Translations under genes and position numbers: made by a program
NCBI GenBank assembly: GCA_003339415.1
Contig: PDHQ01000141.1
Span: 1 to 64,000 of the forward strand
Origin: Ophiocordyceps camponoti-saundersi (nom. inval.)
Taxonomy: Eukaryota > Ascomycota > Sordariomycetes > Hypocreales > Ophiocordycipitaceae
Direction: 5' to 3'
DNA length: 64,000 bases
Part shown: in pieces, positions 21,417 to 33,381 of the stretch
How the letters are laid out: every line of letters starts with the position of its first letter
How positions within the stretch are numbered: position 1 is the first letter of the stretch
The notes under the pieces: generated by a model
The model's database searches: none
Told to the model about the DNA's origin: nothing
What the model saw: the letters and a program-made list of their open reading frames with translations, nothing else

Positions 21417-22116
21417 GTTGCCGTGACCCTCTCGGTCGCATACGGCAGATGCCGCGACTCTCTCAGTCAAATGCGGCGATTCCTTTTTTCGTTTTCTTCT
21501 TCTTTTTTTTTATTGAATAATCGTATCTTTTTAATATCGTAGCTTTCTTTTTTTTCAGCTTTTTATCTTTTTGGGGGATGTTAAAAAAGAAAATAAGATG
21601 GTGATGCTGATGATGACTGGCTTGGAAGAAGGGGCATGGATGCGGCTGACTAACGCTCGTGGCATCCTCGCTGTAATACGGATATATCATATATGTAACA
21701 CGAGGAACTTGACGGAAGGTGACGTCGAGGGCACTCGATGGAAGCAAGCGGATGCAGGTTCCCATCAGAGACGCTCACGTGGTGTCAGGAGAGGCTGGAT
21801 CGGCGTAGGGAGTTAGGTAGGTAGGTATGGATCATTAAAAGCCAAGCCAGCAGTGTCTCGCTCACTGGGTGGTGAGTGAGGTCATCGTGATGTGACGCGA
21901 AGAAAGCCAATCTGCACCTGGGATAGGGAGAGACATCTTATGCATCGCCTCTCAGCTCAGCTCCCACACGTATACAGGCATACAGACACTTCCAAACCAA
22001 CGTGTACATACTCTCATACACCTTCAAGATAATCGATTATTCTAGGGACTACGGATAGAGGCATAGTAAACAAGTAGGCTAAAGAACAAGTCAAGACAAA
22101 ACAGCTCGGCCTCGTC
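21417..22116. other. Intergenic region downstream of tRNA
   Basis: Begins with a T-rich tract (about 21481-21570) that would serve as a Pol III terminator for the tRNA, then a TAGGTAGG run near 21813-21829 and the 3' flank of the minus-strand gene. No gene is supported. Confidence 0.5.
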
Positions 22117-24306
22117 TCAATCCGAGAGCATGCCCATAGAAGCGTCGTCCATCTCGTCAGCGCAAACATGCGGCCGGTAATCCTCCGAGCAAACGTCGTC
22201 GCTCCTCCTCCGACCCCGCCCCATCCCCTCGATATTCGGCGTCGACATGCCACGCGAACGGCAGCGGGCCCTGGGCGTGTTGGCCGGCGCCCTGGATCCG
22301 GCGCAGTCCGGCCGGTGGAACATCTTCTGCCCGCTCTTGCGCAGCCTTTCGAGGATGGCGGGCAAGAGGCCGTCCGCCGAGTCTGCTTGCCACGTCTGGA
22401 CGTCTTTGGGGGTGTGCGAGCTGCGCCGCCGATGGGCCGCCGAGCCGATCGACGTTCCTATCCGCTTCTCGACCGTCGACACCGAAGAAGACAGCCTCGA
22501 TCCCGCTCCGTCGCCCGAGTGGTGGGCGCCGACGTGTTCAAAGGGGTCGCCGCTGAAGAGCGACTGGTTGCAGTCCATGGCGTTGACGGCCAGTTCCTGC
22601 AGGCTGGGAGAGTCGACGGGGGTGCCGTCGCCGTGAGCGTCCATACCGTGAGCGTCGATGCCCATCCTGTACAGGGCCGTCGGCGAGGCCCTATTGAGCT
22701 GCTCCACGCTCAGGGGTGGTTTGAGCCATTCGTTGGTACACTGGCGAGCGGGCAGTCCGGGAAAGGACGTCATGCTGGCGTCGTCGACCAGGGACAACGA
22801 CTGCGACCCGTCGGTCCAGGAGTCGTTACGACGCGTCCGTTCTACCGTAGTTGCCGGGTCCGACATGACAGAGCAGTCGGCGGCGTCGTGAGCCCCTTGG
22901 TAGACATGGCCTGGAAGCGGCGTGTCTATGTCGCTAGGTGGCGAGTGGCATCTCCAATTGATCTTTGGGTACGGCCCGGAAGAGTTCCTCGACGCACGGT
23001 ATCGGTTCAGCGGTTCCTTGTCCGTCCAGACGATGTCGGCTGCGCTCTGGCGCGACACCACCGTGGCCCTCGTCGTGGGCGGACTCGTGCCGTCGACGTC
23101 GACGTGCCCACGACTGTCTGCGCCGCTGAGGCTGGAAAAGGAAGTCTTGGGCACGCTGATGGTCGTCGCGGGCTCCGCTGCCGCCGACATACTCGGCATG
23201 ATTGCGTTGTGCCGGCTGTGGATTCTGGGGAGACTGGTCGTCGACGCCGAGAACTTGGCGCACTTGCACTCATGCCTCGAACGACTGCATCGCTCCGACT
23301 CCGTGAGGGCCAGCGTCATGGCTTGGGTGACGTCCTGTTCGCTGACCAAGTACAACGGCCCTCCCTCGCCGTCATTGGGGTGAAAGATGCTTCGGCGCTC
23401 CGCAGCCACCTGCAGTTGTCGGAGCACCCGCTTGATCGTATCGCCCATGCCGTGAGCTCCCTCTCCGTTGGAATGCCTGGCCGAGACCCCTTTTCGGTCG
23501 ACAGAGTGGTTAAAAGACCAGTCGCCTCCACAGGATGGCACCGTTGCAGACGACCTGTGTCGACCGGCTTTCGATGTGATCGATGCCACTGAATCTCGAG
23601 ATGCTGTTTCGTTCCTCCAGTTTCCGTCTTCGTTGGACATGGCCATGAGGTAGGCCGAGCGGCCGAACCCGTGAACGACTTTCACAGACACGTGTTCGAA
23701 TTCAAAGGGATCGTCCGAGTCAGCGTCCTCAGGTCTGTACATGTAGCAGGCGGAATCCGGATGACGCGTGCTGTAGATGTAGATGGCTTCTGAACACATG
23801 TCTTTCACCTTGGACATTCCCGGAGATGCGACATGTGACTTTTGCGTCAGCGCCTTGTCCAAGCCTGTCAGTCGCAAAATGTCGTCGACGGCTCGAGACG
23901 CTCTGGAGCCAGAGATTGATCTGTCGGGCCCAACCTCTTCCGTGGCATTGTCCAGATTGCCCTTGCCCTTGGTCCCAAAGGCTTGTCTGGCATGACGGGC
24001 TTCGCAGTCGAGCATGACGCTGGGGCGACAGCCATCTCTGCAGTACTGCCGAACGTGACCGTACGGCTCGCAATCACTGACATGAGTGCAGCAAGACAGC
24101 CTCGCACCGTCCAATGCGATGCCCGTCTGTGCTCTCGTCCTGGATGCTGAGGCCTGGCTGCGTCGGGCAGAGCGAGTTGCATCACTTTTGTCTTTCGAGA
24201 CACTTTCATCTAGTTTATTTTCGTCGAGGCTCTTGTCTGTTCTTGGCGCTAATTCGGGGAGACGAGGATGAACGAATGGCTTGGGGCCATTGCTGGATCG
24301 CATCAT
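22117..24306 (-). CDS. Large conserved-looking protein of unknown function
   Basis: An open frame of 729 aa if translation starts at the tandem ATG at 24306/24303. The frame stays open another 43 codons upstream, beginning at a TTG near 24435, with Ser/Arg-rich sequence that may be coding through an unseen 5' exon. The protein is hydrophilic and probably largely disordered. A cysteine cluster lies early on (SCCTHVSDCEPYGHVRQYC, then DGC and LDC), followed by a more ordered part with EAIYIYSTRHPDSACYMYR and VKVVHGFGRSAYLMAMSN, and then GGPLYLVSEQDVTQAMTLAL next to SRHECKCAKF. The C-terminal half is Ser/Arg/His-rich. No catalytic or binding motif is recognised. The length of the open frame and its lack of low-complexity runs support coding. 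The function is unknown. Confidence 0.7.
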   Translation of the reverse strand: MMRSSNGPKPFVHPRLPELAPRTDKSLDENKLDESVSKDKSDATRSARRSQASASRTRAQTGIALDGARLSCCTHVSDCEPYGHVRQYCRDGCRPSVMLDCEARHARQAFGTKGKGNLDNATEEVGPDRSISGSRASRAVDDILRLTGLDKALTQKSHVASPGMSKVKDMCSEAIYIYSTRHPDSACYMYRPEDADSDDPFEFEHVSVKVVHGFGRSAYLMAMSNEDGNWRNETASRDSVASITSKAGRHRSSATVPSCGGDWSFNHSVDRKGVSARHSNGEGAHGMGDTIKRVLRQLQVAAERRSIFHPNDGEGGPLYLVSEQDVTQAMTLALTESERCSRSRHECKCAKFSASTTSLPRIHSRHNAIMPSMSAAAEPATTISVPKTSFSSLSGADSRGHVDVDGTSPPTTRATVVSRQSAADIVWTDKEPLNRYRASRNSSGPYPKINWRCHSPPSDIDTPLPGHVYQGAHDAADCSVMSDPATTVERTRRNDSWTDGSQSLSLVDDASMTSFPGLPARQCTNEWLKPPLSVEQLNRASPTALYRMGIDAHGMDAHGDGTPVDSPSLQELAVNAMDCNQSLFSGDPFEHVGAHHSGDGAGSRLSSSVSTVEKRIGTSIGSAAHRRRSSHTPKDVQTWQADSADGLLPAILERLRKSGQKMFHRPDCAGSRAPANTPRARCRSRGMSTPNIEGMGRGRRRSDDVCSEDYRPHVCADEMDDASMGMLSD

Positions 24307-24815
24307 AGCCCAGGTACTCGTAACGAGACCGGAGGATGCTGAGCGGGTTCTCAACGATTTGGCTTTCGTTCTGACTGTCTGGCTGGAAGCAGTAGGAAAC
24401 CACGAGTAGGAGGTGGCTTGCGAGGTTCCAGCCAAGAGGTATTAAAAGACGATAACCAGGGAGACACGAAGACTGTGAGATACAGAGGGATGATGAAAGT
24501 TGAGATGAAGGAAATCATTCAAGGTATGGCTGCGAGGAGACCGAGAAGAGAGTTTAGATGCGCATCCCAGGCGGAGCCCACATTTAGGGGCTGCTCACAG
24601 GAGGCGATCCACGGCAAGGGCGCCTGATCGGGTTTCAGCCACAAAGTAAGGTCCCTGTGTCCAACTGTGTCCGACTGTGTCCTAGACGACGATGTACAGG
24701 TCGAACCTTCTAGACTTACCCCATTATCAGCAGTGTCTCTGGCTGTCCGAAGCAAGAACTCAACCGGCGAACGGCTTCTAGCGTCGGTGAGGCCGGAAGC
24801 CGCAGCTTCTTCGCT
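24307..24815. other. Intergenic region or missing 5' exon
   Basis: Separates two minus-strand genes. The 24307-24435 part is open in the frame of the downstream gene and may be coding; the rest shows nothing recognisable. Confidence 0.4.
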
Positions 24816-26146
24816 TTAGTCAAACACCATCTTCTGGCCGGAGAAAGCCATACTCCGTTGCGTCTCCCGAGCCTTCTTCCTGGCAGCCCAGCTAGGATGC
24901 AAAGGGCCTTCGTCATCCGGTCGCTTATGGGGTCGTTCCCTTGCATCTGTGCGAGTGCTGTTGCCACCATTTTTCACCATAGAATCGCGGACAGTCCTCC
25001 TTTTCCATGGCGTCTTTCGATTCCGGTCCTTCTCAGCAACTGCTCCTCGCCTCATGTCCCATCCGGCATCTCGCTCATCCTTCTGACTCGGTTTTTGGAG
25101 GTGCTTGGCACTGGAGCCGTATTTCTTTTCCCAGATGGCCTGCCGCGCTCGCTGGCCTCGACGCGGCTTCGGCTTTGCTGCGTCGATGTCCGATGCAGAC
25201 TCCGAACCGGAGACGTAGCCACCCATGAGCGAGGGAAGTCTTCCCGAAGGAGGAAGCTTCACGGCAGCCGACGGCTTTCCCTTGCTCGTCTTTTTTGACA
25301 TTGCTAGAGACAGAGGGGGAGGCGAGGGCGCGAAATCGGCGTCCAGCTCCATGTCAGCATCGGAAGGTGATGCGGATAACGAGATTTTGTTTTCCAAACC
25401 CTGAAGCCTTGGATCATGGACTGGATCGTCCTCGTCGGATGAGCCGACAAACTCGTCGTACTTGGCAAGCTCGGTCTCCTCGGCAGCTTCGTCATCGCTG
25501 TCCACTTCGCCAACGGCCGGGCCGGGCTCGTCGACGTCAGACTCAAAACCATCGAGCTCCGACTTTTCTTCCCATGCTTCCTGGCCTGATTCCTGGTAGG
25601 ACATCGGCCCTCGAGAGTTTACTGCGTCGCTCTTCCGCAACCGCTTGACCTTGTCGGTTCCAGGCGTGTCCAGCAGTCCGCACACGTCTGCAACGGCTCG
25701 GTCTGTGGCTTGTTTGACATTGTCTCTATTGTACAGTCCGCTGGTGACATTGTGTAGCGCGACACGCTCCTCCTGAGGGATTTGGGGTTTGGGCACTCCG
25801 GCGCGAAAGGCTTCGGGGAAGTCGGGGGAGGCGGCGATGGATTTCACCCTGAGAAGTGACGACGTCAAATGCACACGAGCAGTCTGGTGAAGGTCGAGCG
25901 ACTGAGGCAAGCTGTCAATGCTTGCGACTGCAGAGAAGTCTCTGTCTCGAGGCTCACCTTGAGCACGGTGATTTCTCGCTCCAGTCTAATCTTCTTCTCG
26001 GCTGACAACCGGTCCTCACGCAGCCTCTTGCTGAGACGCTGGCGCTCGAAGCCCTTGGCGGCCTTGAGAGCGCGGAAAATTTCGACCTCGTGCTTCGCAA
26101 AGGCGGCTTGCACACTGGACTCGACGGAACGCTTTCGCTTAGACAT
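24816..26146 (-). CDS. BUD22: Bud22-family ribosome biogenesis protein
   Basis: Nucleolar protein needed for early pre-rRNA processing toward the 40S subunit (Bud22/SRFBP1 family). Exons 26146-25958 and 25901-24816 are joined in phase 0 across a 56-nt intron (GTGAGC..CCTCAG), for 424 aa. The N-terminus (MSKRKRSVESSVQAAFAKHE and the following residues to about 63) is a charged coiled-coil-like helix; exon 2 opens with SLDLHQTARVHLTSSLLRVK, the linker expected in the Bud22 domain. The middle is acidic (SDVDEPG..DSDDEAAEE). The C-terminus has the family hallmark: a basic RARQAIWEKKYGSSAKHL block, then GPLHPSWAARKKARE and a FSGQKMVFD end, the usual last residues of Bud22 proteins. Confidence 0.9.
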
Positions 26147-28300
26147 GATGACGGATTCCTTGCTTCTGGACTGGGTGCTGCAAGGCCAAAAGGCACGAGA
26201 AGTCGAGATGGGGCTGGGATGGGAATTGAAGTGCCCATGTGCGTTTCATCCTTTCATGCACCGTACGGACGTGCCCTGTCAAGGCCGAAGATTCGCTGCT
26301 AGCAAGGGACTAAGGCTTGCTGCAGAGACAGTCTGTGCGGGGCTTCCCACACGGTCGCAATGGGATTGATTTCTAAGCCGGCGTCGCAAGTGGATTCGAG
26401 ACCAGTGAAAGATCCAGAACTTATCCGCATGCCCAGAAAAGGGTTTACGGCCTCTAAGCTCTACCTAACCCCCTGCCTACCTCCATGATGCTCACGCGTG
26501 ATCGTAGTTCGTTGGGCGTTTTCACACGGTGGAGGATGTGATGGTGATGACTGGTAGGAAGGTAGTATATGGCCAGGTAGGCCATGGATGACAGGACAAT
26601 CTATAGGGTAGTAGGCTACACAACTTGCGTTAAGATTCGCCAGTACGGGACGCACTGATTACGAATGCGCAGGCGATTTTTAGACAGGCGGCGGCAGCGT
26701 CGGATGTAGGAGGCCAGGGTCGGATAGTCCCGGGCCTAAGCTAAGAATAGCCTTCGCTGGTTTCCTAGCAGGAAGAAACTACCCAAGCAGTGAAACAGGG
26801 CATCACATGTCTAGGGGTCGACAAGGGGCACTAATGTTTTGAGGGAGAGCCGATAATTCGCCTCGTCAACAGAAGACAATTCAAGCATCTCGGATGCAAC
26901 TGTTGAGTTGCGTGCCGTGAGGGGGGTTCCTTGGGCGGGGAAGGGTGTCACGGTCGGAGCCCGTTTTATGTTTGTTGGGCACCGGGCGTCGTCGGGATCA
27001 GATAGATAAGAAGCTGTATCATTGGTCCGAAGGCTTCTGTCAGATCACGTGTCAAGAATCACATGACATGCACATATCACGTATGTACCTACGCATCATC
27101 AGCTCGATTGGTGGCTCGGAAAGTTCCCGCCATCAATAGGCCGTACATACATACATACACCTACCTAGGTGCCTACCTAAATCATCATGTTCTTCATCCT
27201 GCCATGCAGTCACAGCTTCCGAACTAACTGGCAGTTGACATACAAGGTATACTCCTGGCTGAGAGACATACCGATAACATATGCGAATTGAACATAGACC
27301 TCTCTGTGAGAAGCTGCCCTTCTACTGTCTCAGATACCTCGTTATCGAGTATGACTCCATTGAGCCTAGCACGAAATAACGTCATGGGGCGCGAGAAGCG
27401 GGGTGCATTTTGGCTTGCAGGTCTCGATCCGGTGACAAGCGTCTGAGAAAGAGGGACGAATGTATGTGCGTACGTATGTATGGCGGTCAGCTTCCATTAA
27501 CCACCTACCCAGACCAAGCGGCTTTCGGCCTACGCTCGGAGTCAGTCTTGTGTACTCGGGAGAACTGAATTTGACATATGACGGGCAGTGGGAGAGAAAC
27601 AACAGAGACAGCAGCAACAAAGGGGAGAGATGTGCTGCTGTTGGTGAGCATCAGAGCAGTAGTAGTGCTTGCTTGGTGTTTCCAAACCAACACCATCTGC
27701 CAAATCGACGACAACGATGATGATCCTGAAAACCCCGCAGTCCGCGGCTTGGTGCACTGAAGGAGGGGGGGGGGGGAGAGGGGAGAGGGGGCGGTCGTGA
27801 TGGAGGGTGGTGAGTGGATAGCAGGCCAAGCTACCCTCCTCCCACCACACCATCCTCGGGCCATGGAAGTGCAACAGCGTAAGTGTCGCGACACACGCTT
27901 CGCCCTCTCTTCTTTATCCGTCACTTTCCTTTGACTCTTTCGTATCTTCTCTTCCCCCATCCCGACGACTTTTTCGATTTCCATTCCACCTTTCCGTACC
28001 TATTAGCCTTCGCTGCGGGAAAGGGTTGTTCCCTGCTGCTGCTTGGTGCGGGCCGTCTCTTTAGACTTCGTTCGGACATTCGGCTTGAGTTTGGCGTCCC
28101 AGCTTGTCCGGCGTGTTGTGCCCGAGTCCTCAAAGACTCGTCATCGTCAACAAAGTTCTTCGTCGTCGTCTCGTCGCGAGCAAGCGACTACCAAGGCCGG
28201 CGCGACCCCGCAGCGCAGCTTCCGCCTCCTGTCGAGCGAGGCACCCCGCCATCAGCACCAAACATCTTCAGCACTCCGACCGGGAACCAACACCACCATC
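26147..28300. other. Intergenic region between BUD22 and carrier
   Basis: About 2.1 kb holding the divergent promoters of BUD22 (-) and the mitochondrial carrier (+). It contains a CATA run and the CCTACCTAGGTGCCTACCTA-type element near 27144-27179, a TATG run near 27461-27482 and a G run at 27765-27775. The frame into the carrier is open upstream from a TTG at 28043, but that part is read as 5' leader. Confidence 0.5.
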
Positions 28301-29360
28301 ATGACGTCCGGCAGCTTGAAGCAGGCGGCCGAATCGGCCCGTAACAAGGCTGCCGAGATAATGAACTCGGCCAAGGGTAACAGTAGCGCCATGGCCAACG
28401 ACGTTCTGCACACCTCGTTCATGAGGGCCGCCCTGCCTTTCATCAATGGCGGCATCAGCGGCATGGTGGCCACGACAGTCATCCAGCCCGTCGACATGAT
28501 CAAGGTCCGCATCCAACTCGCCGGGGAGGGCACCTCGTCCGGCCCCAAGCCCACGCCCCTGTCCGTCACTCGACAGATCGTTGCTAGCGGCAAGGTCCTC
28601 GACCTGTACACGGGTCTGTCAGCCGGGCTTCTCCGCCAGGCCGTCTACACCACGGCTCGACTCGGCTTCTTCGACACCATCATGGGCCGCATGACGACGC
28701 GAGCCAAGGCGCAGGGCAGAGACGTTGGCTTCTCGGAGAGGGCCACCGCTGGTCTGACGGCGGGGGGTATCGCCGCCATGATAGGTAACCCGGCCGACCT
28801 GGCCCTCATCCGCATGCAGAGCGACGGCCTGAAGCCGCTGGCGGAGCGCAACAACTACAAGTCTGTCGTCGATGCGCTCTCCTCCATCGCCAAGAGCGAG
28901 GGCGTCGGCGCCCTGTGGGCCGGCGCCGCACCTACCGTGGTTCGCGCCATGGCCCTCAACTTCGGCCAGCTCGCCTTCTTCAGCGAAGCCAAGGCTCAGC
29001 TCAAGCAGAAGACGGAGTGGTCATCTAGAACTCAGACCCTGAGCGCCAGTGCCATTGCCGGCTTCTTCGCCAGCTTCTTCAGCTTGCCCTTTGATTTCGT
29101 CAAGACTCGCCTGCAGAAGCAGCGCAAGGGCCCGGACGGGAAGCTTCCCTACAAGGGCATGGTCGACTGCTTCACCAAGGTAGCCAAGCAAGAGGGTCTC
29201 ATGCGCTTCTACCGCGGCTTCGGCACCTACTATGTTCGAATTGCCCCTCATGCGTGAGTTGTCTCCCCTTCCAACAGAGCGAGGTCGATGGCTGACTCTT
29301 TCTCGATGCAGCATGGTGACACTTATCGTGGCCGACTATCTGGGCTGGATTACCAAGTGA
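28301..29360 (+). CDS. Mitochondrial 2-oxoglutarate/malate-type carrier
   Basis: Inner-membrane solute carrier (SLC25 family) exchanging dicarboxylates, most like the oxoglutarate/malate carrier. Exons 28301-29253 and 29312-29360, with a 58-nt GTGAGT..CTGAC..GCAG intron, give 333 aa. The start is the ATG at 28301 (CATCATG). The three carrier repeats are visible: QPVDMIKVRIQLAGEG near residue 64, NPADLALIRMQSDG in the second repeat, and LPFDFVKTRLQ in the third. The second repeat has Leu where most carriers have Lys/Arg, matching the PAEVALIRM form of the animal oxoglutarate carrier. LYTGLSAGLLRQAVYTTARLG is also typical of that carrier. The last exon completes repeat three (MVTLIVADYLGWITK). 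Close relatives such as the dicarboxylate carrier cannot be excluded by eye. Confidence 0.92.
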
Positions 29361-30008
29361 GCGATTATGTTTGAAGATAAAAAGGCGTTTTTTTTTGGCG
29401 GAGTTAGCATCATCAACCTGGAGGCACGACCAACTTTTCATTGAGTCCATGGCTGCAAAGAATCAATTGACGACTTATCATGATCTCTTTGAGGATGTAA
29501 ACTCCTTCCCTCGTGAGGTCATCGGTAGATCCGTGACAGATGAAAGAAGCAAGAAAAAAATGAAGCAATATTGGACGAGTAAAAAGTGTGGGAGCTGGAC
29601 AGATGCATCCCGCAGACCCGAAGCCAACCAGCCCTGACGCCATCCCTCACTGCGGGGCTCCCGTGCCATGCCCGTATGTACATACGCCCAGGGTGTCCGT
29701 AGTTAGATACAGGAACCGAATAAAGGCATCTTCTGCCCAGTCGAGTGTTGACGATGGTTCAGATCCGTCTCCCAGGGTTCCCTGATATCCATGTTTGTTG
29801 CTCAGGTGTAGGCTTGATTCTTGCTGGACAAGCCATACTGATACTTAGTACCTAAGATTAGGCAGGCGTTTGCGGACGTTAGTCGGTACTCATTTCCACG
29901 TGACCCTGAAGTTGGCGCTATCTGACGTCGATCGGATGAATCGGCCTCGCCCTATCACGGCTACTCAACAACCGTCTCGCTTCTCGGAGAGATCGAAAGC
30001 TAGTCATA
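29361..30008. other. Intergenic region
   Basis: 3' flank of the carrier and promoter of RAD4. No gene, RNA or notable repeat is seen. Confidence 0.4.
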
Positions 30009-32469
30009 ATGGCCGGACGGAAGCGTGCTGTCGCTTCAAGAAGCAGCAGGAGGGCAGGAGTTTCCGCTGGTAACCAGGAACCAGATGTCTACCGTCAGAT
30101 GCTCGACGATGCAGGAGTGACGGCGCAAGAAGGTGTCGAGACTGAGAGGCCATTAAAGCGGAGGCGGCCACGCTCTCGACAACAGAACAAATCCTCTTCA
30201 CCCCCAGTCGAGACCGCCGCTGCCGCCAAAGACGACAACGATGTGGACGACGACGACGACGACGAAGACATCGAGTTCCAAGACGTTATTCTGCCGGAAC
30301 CTACAGCCCAGACCATGGAGCGGGACTCAGACTCAGATGATGGCGAAGAAGATAGAAATAACTTTACCAAGATGCTGGACGAGCCTAAGACACCTGAAGC
30401 CACCGAGCTCGAACTCAATCTCACTACTCCCATAACACCGGGCAAGGGGCCGGGAGAGCGACGGCGACCAATAACAAAGGAAGAGAAGGCACGTCGTATA
30501 GATATTCACAGGACACACCTCTTATGCCTGCTTTCGCATGTCGCGCGACGGAATCATTGGTGCAACGACGCCAAAGTACAAGATACGCTACGCCCACTCC
30601 TCTCAGGCAAGACGATCGGTTACCTCACCCCTGCAACCCATCTTCCGCAGTTCGGACAAGCCGAGAGCCTCAAAAGGGGCCTGCAACAAGCGGAAGACGT
30701 GTGGAAGACCAAATTCGAGGTTCGAGAACGCGGTTTGCGTAGGGCGCTGTGGGCCGAGGACCCCGAGCAGCTCGAGCATGTACGCGTCTCCGCCACAAGT
30801 CCCTAAGCTGAGGCGCGCTGACGCCCTCTGCCAGTACGAGCCGCCCAGCGACATGGACTCATGTCTAGACCGCGCTGACTTTCGCGAAGCCGCCCAGAAG
30901 CTTCAAGGATCTCGTGACGTAGGCGCACAGCTGTACTGCGCCCTGCTCCGGAGCGTCGGGGTTCGCGCGCGCCTCGTCTGCTCGCTGCAGCCGCTTGCCT
31001 GCGTCTCCGGAGCGCCGGCCATGACGAAATCCAAGGGAAAGCTTCGCACACCCAGCAAAGCAAGCTCCCGAGAGGCGTTGGCCAAGTACCAGGCCATGGC
31101 TGGCAACGAAACAACCACGTCCCCAAGCAGCGCGACGGCCAGACGCAGGTTGGGCCATCCGAGTGCGGCAGCCTACGACTTCAAACCCGTCACCCAGCCG
31201 CCGAGCGGCGGGCGGGCATTCGAGGCACCGGTCAAGATACGGGAGTCGCCTCATCCCGTTTATTGGGTCGAGGTGCTTGATACGGGCCATCAAAAGTGGC
31301 AGCCGGCGGACCCCATCGTCACGGGCAGCTTCTGGAAGCCTAAAGCGTTGGAACCCCCCATCACAGACAAGGAGAACTGTCTCTGCTACGTAGTGGCACT
31401 GGAGGCGGACGGAACTGCCAAGGACGTGACGAGACGATATGCGAAGGCATATACAGCCAAGACGCGCAAGCTGCGCGTGGAGAGCGTGTTGGAAGACGGC
31501 GCCAGGTGGTGGTGGCGAGTCATGAAGCTCTACAGGAGGCGACGGCTGACGGATCTGGATCAGATTGAGGATGCGGAACTGGCCGGGGTCGAAGCGCGCG
31601 AGCCGATGCCGCGAAACGTGCAGGACTTTAAGGACCACCCAGTGTACGCGCTCGAGCGACACATGCGGCGGAACGAGGTGCTGGTGCCTGAGGCAAAGCC
31701 GTCGGGCACCGTCGGTGCCGGGAGTCGGGGACCGCTTGAGAAGATTTACCGGCGTCGGGACGTCCGAGTCGCCCAAAGCTCCGCCAAGTGGTTTCGTCAG
31801 GGACGATTAGTGAAGCCCAACGAAATACCAGCCAAGTGGCTTCCAAAGAAAGCTCGATCGAGACACTCGAGAGCCGAGGTTGCAGAGGCTGAGGCGAAGG
31901 ACGAGGACGAGGACGATCCCGGGACGCCCATCTACAGGATCGACCAGACGGAACTATATGAACCGCCGGCGGTATGCGATGGACGAGTACCGAAGAATAA
32001 GTTTGGCAACATTGAAGTGTACGTGCCGAGCATGGTGCCGAGGGGAGGGATACACTTGATCGGAGAACATGCGACGAGGGCCGCACTCATCGCCGGCGTC
32101 GACTACGCGCCGGCTCTGACGGGGTTCCAATTCCAGGGACGACACGGCACGGCTGTTTTACACGGTATCGTGGTAGCGGCGGAGTTTGAGGAAGCGATAC
32201 GGGCATTGATGGACGGTCTGGCCGAGGCCGAGCAGGAGAGGATCTCGGAGGTACGACGACTCGGGCTGCTATCGGCATGGCGCAGGCTCTTGATGGGCTT
32301 GCGGATCCGGGAGAGGATCTGGAGCGGCGTCGATGAGGAAGAGAGACGGGAGGCGGAGAAGCAGGCCGAGTTGGAAGCGGGACTTGGGTCGGAAGCGGCG
32401 AGCGATACGACGGAGGAGCTCGAAATGGTCATGGACGAGGAAGAGGGAGGAGGATTCTTGGTTGAGTGA
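30009..32469 (+). CDS. RAD4: Rad4/XPC nucleotide excision repair protein
   Basis: DNA damage sensor of global-genome nucleotide excision repair, working with Rad23. Exons 30009-30779 and 30835-32469, with a 55-nt intron (branch CGCTGAC, phase 0), give 801 aa. The N-terminus is basic then acidic (Asp run near residues 78-86). A degenerate transglutaminase-fold domain follows, including HRTHLLCLLSHVARRNHWCN near 170 and, across the splice, YEPPSD..SRDVGAQLYCALLRSVG and RARLVCSLQPL. The beta-hairpin domains follow: BHD1 with FKDHPVYALERHMRRNEVL near 520, BHD2 with IYRRRDVRVAQSSAKWFRQG near 565, and BHD3 with YEPPAVCDGRVPKNKFGNIE then VYVPSMVPRGGIHL near 640-670, ended by a Glu-rich tail. The order and spacing are those of the family. 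Confidence 0.95.
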
Positions 32470-32661
32470 TGACTTTGAGTACCTAGATGGTATATCAACA
32501 ACAAGAGATGGGGTATCGGACGAAGAGGGGGAGGGGAAGGGGGTTGGTAACTAGACCGGTCTAATGCGCTATTTATTAGCCAGTGAGACTAAGGAAAAAG
32601 GCAAAAGAAGACGACCAAGACGACATTGCTGTGTATATCCGTATATGTAGGCGGCCTTTTA

Positions 32662-32696
32662 TGCTGCTGCTGCTGCTGCTGCTGTTGTTGTTGTTG
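32662..32696. repeat. (CTG)n/(TTG)n trinucleotide repeat
   Basis: Eight TGC/CTG units followed by four TTG units, outside any supported coding sequence. Confidence 0.85.
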
Positions 32697-33317
32697 CCTG
32701 CTGAAGGAACATACGACGATCCGAACTCTGGCTAGGACGAGTAAAGACACAGTAAACATGGGGTTGCGCCAAGGTTTGTTAAAGGATACTAGTAGTACCG
32801 TAGTAGTACGGACAGTCGATATAGATTTATGCTGCGATCACGTTATGCAGCCCGACCCTGGCTCTCCCGCTTCTGTACGTACGGATACGCATTATAGGTG
32901 GCTAGATTTACGGATAGGACAGGCACAATTATATCTGCTGTACCGTACGGTACGGATATAAGAGCATAGAGATTATCCTTGATGCCGCACGCTAGGCCTC
33001 TTCATGATTTACATGCAGATGGTTGGCAGGCACGATTGGCACGGGACGGGGGCGGTAAATCGGCACCCTTGTTCCCTTTTTGGTCCTGTATATGATGTAT
33101 CCTTCAACGTCTCTTGGTGAAGGGTCCGAATCCAAGCTGAGCCCGTTTCTTTCTATGGCGATGCCTCCAATGGACCGATTCATTGATCTGGTAGGTAGGC
33201 AAGCAGGTACGGGGAGGGAGGGAGGAAGGAGGAGTCGAAGAGGGGTCGCGTTCTTTTTAAACTCGGCGCCGACGTTGGATCAGCACACACACGAACAAGC
33301 ACATACATACATACAGA

Positions 33318-33343
33318 ACACACACACACACACACACACAGCC

Positions 33344-33378
<35 letters not shown>
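33318..33378. repeat. (CA)n and (GA)n microsatellites
   Basis: A CA run (about 33318-33340) followed, after GCCTGT, by a GA run (about 33346-33378), within intergenic DNA. Confidence 0.85.

Positions 33379-33381
<3 letters not shown>

Noticed and set aside
28043..28300. N-terminal extension of the mitochondrial carrier
   Set aside because: The extension starts at TTG, is Ser/Arg-rich, and the ATG at 28301 matches where carrier proteins normally begin.
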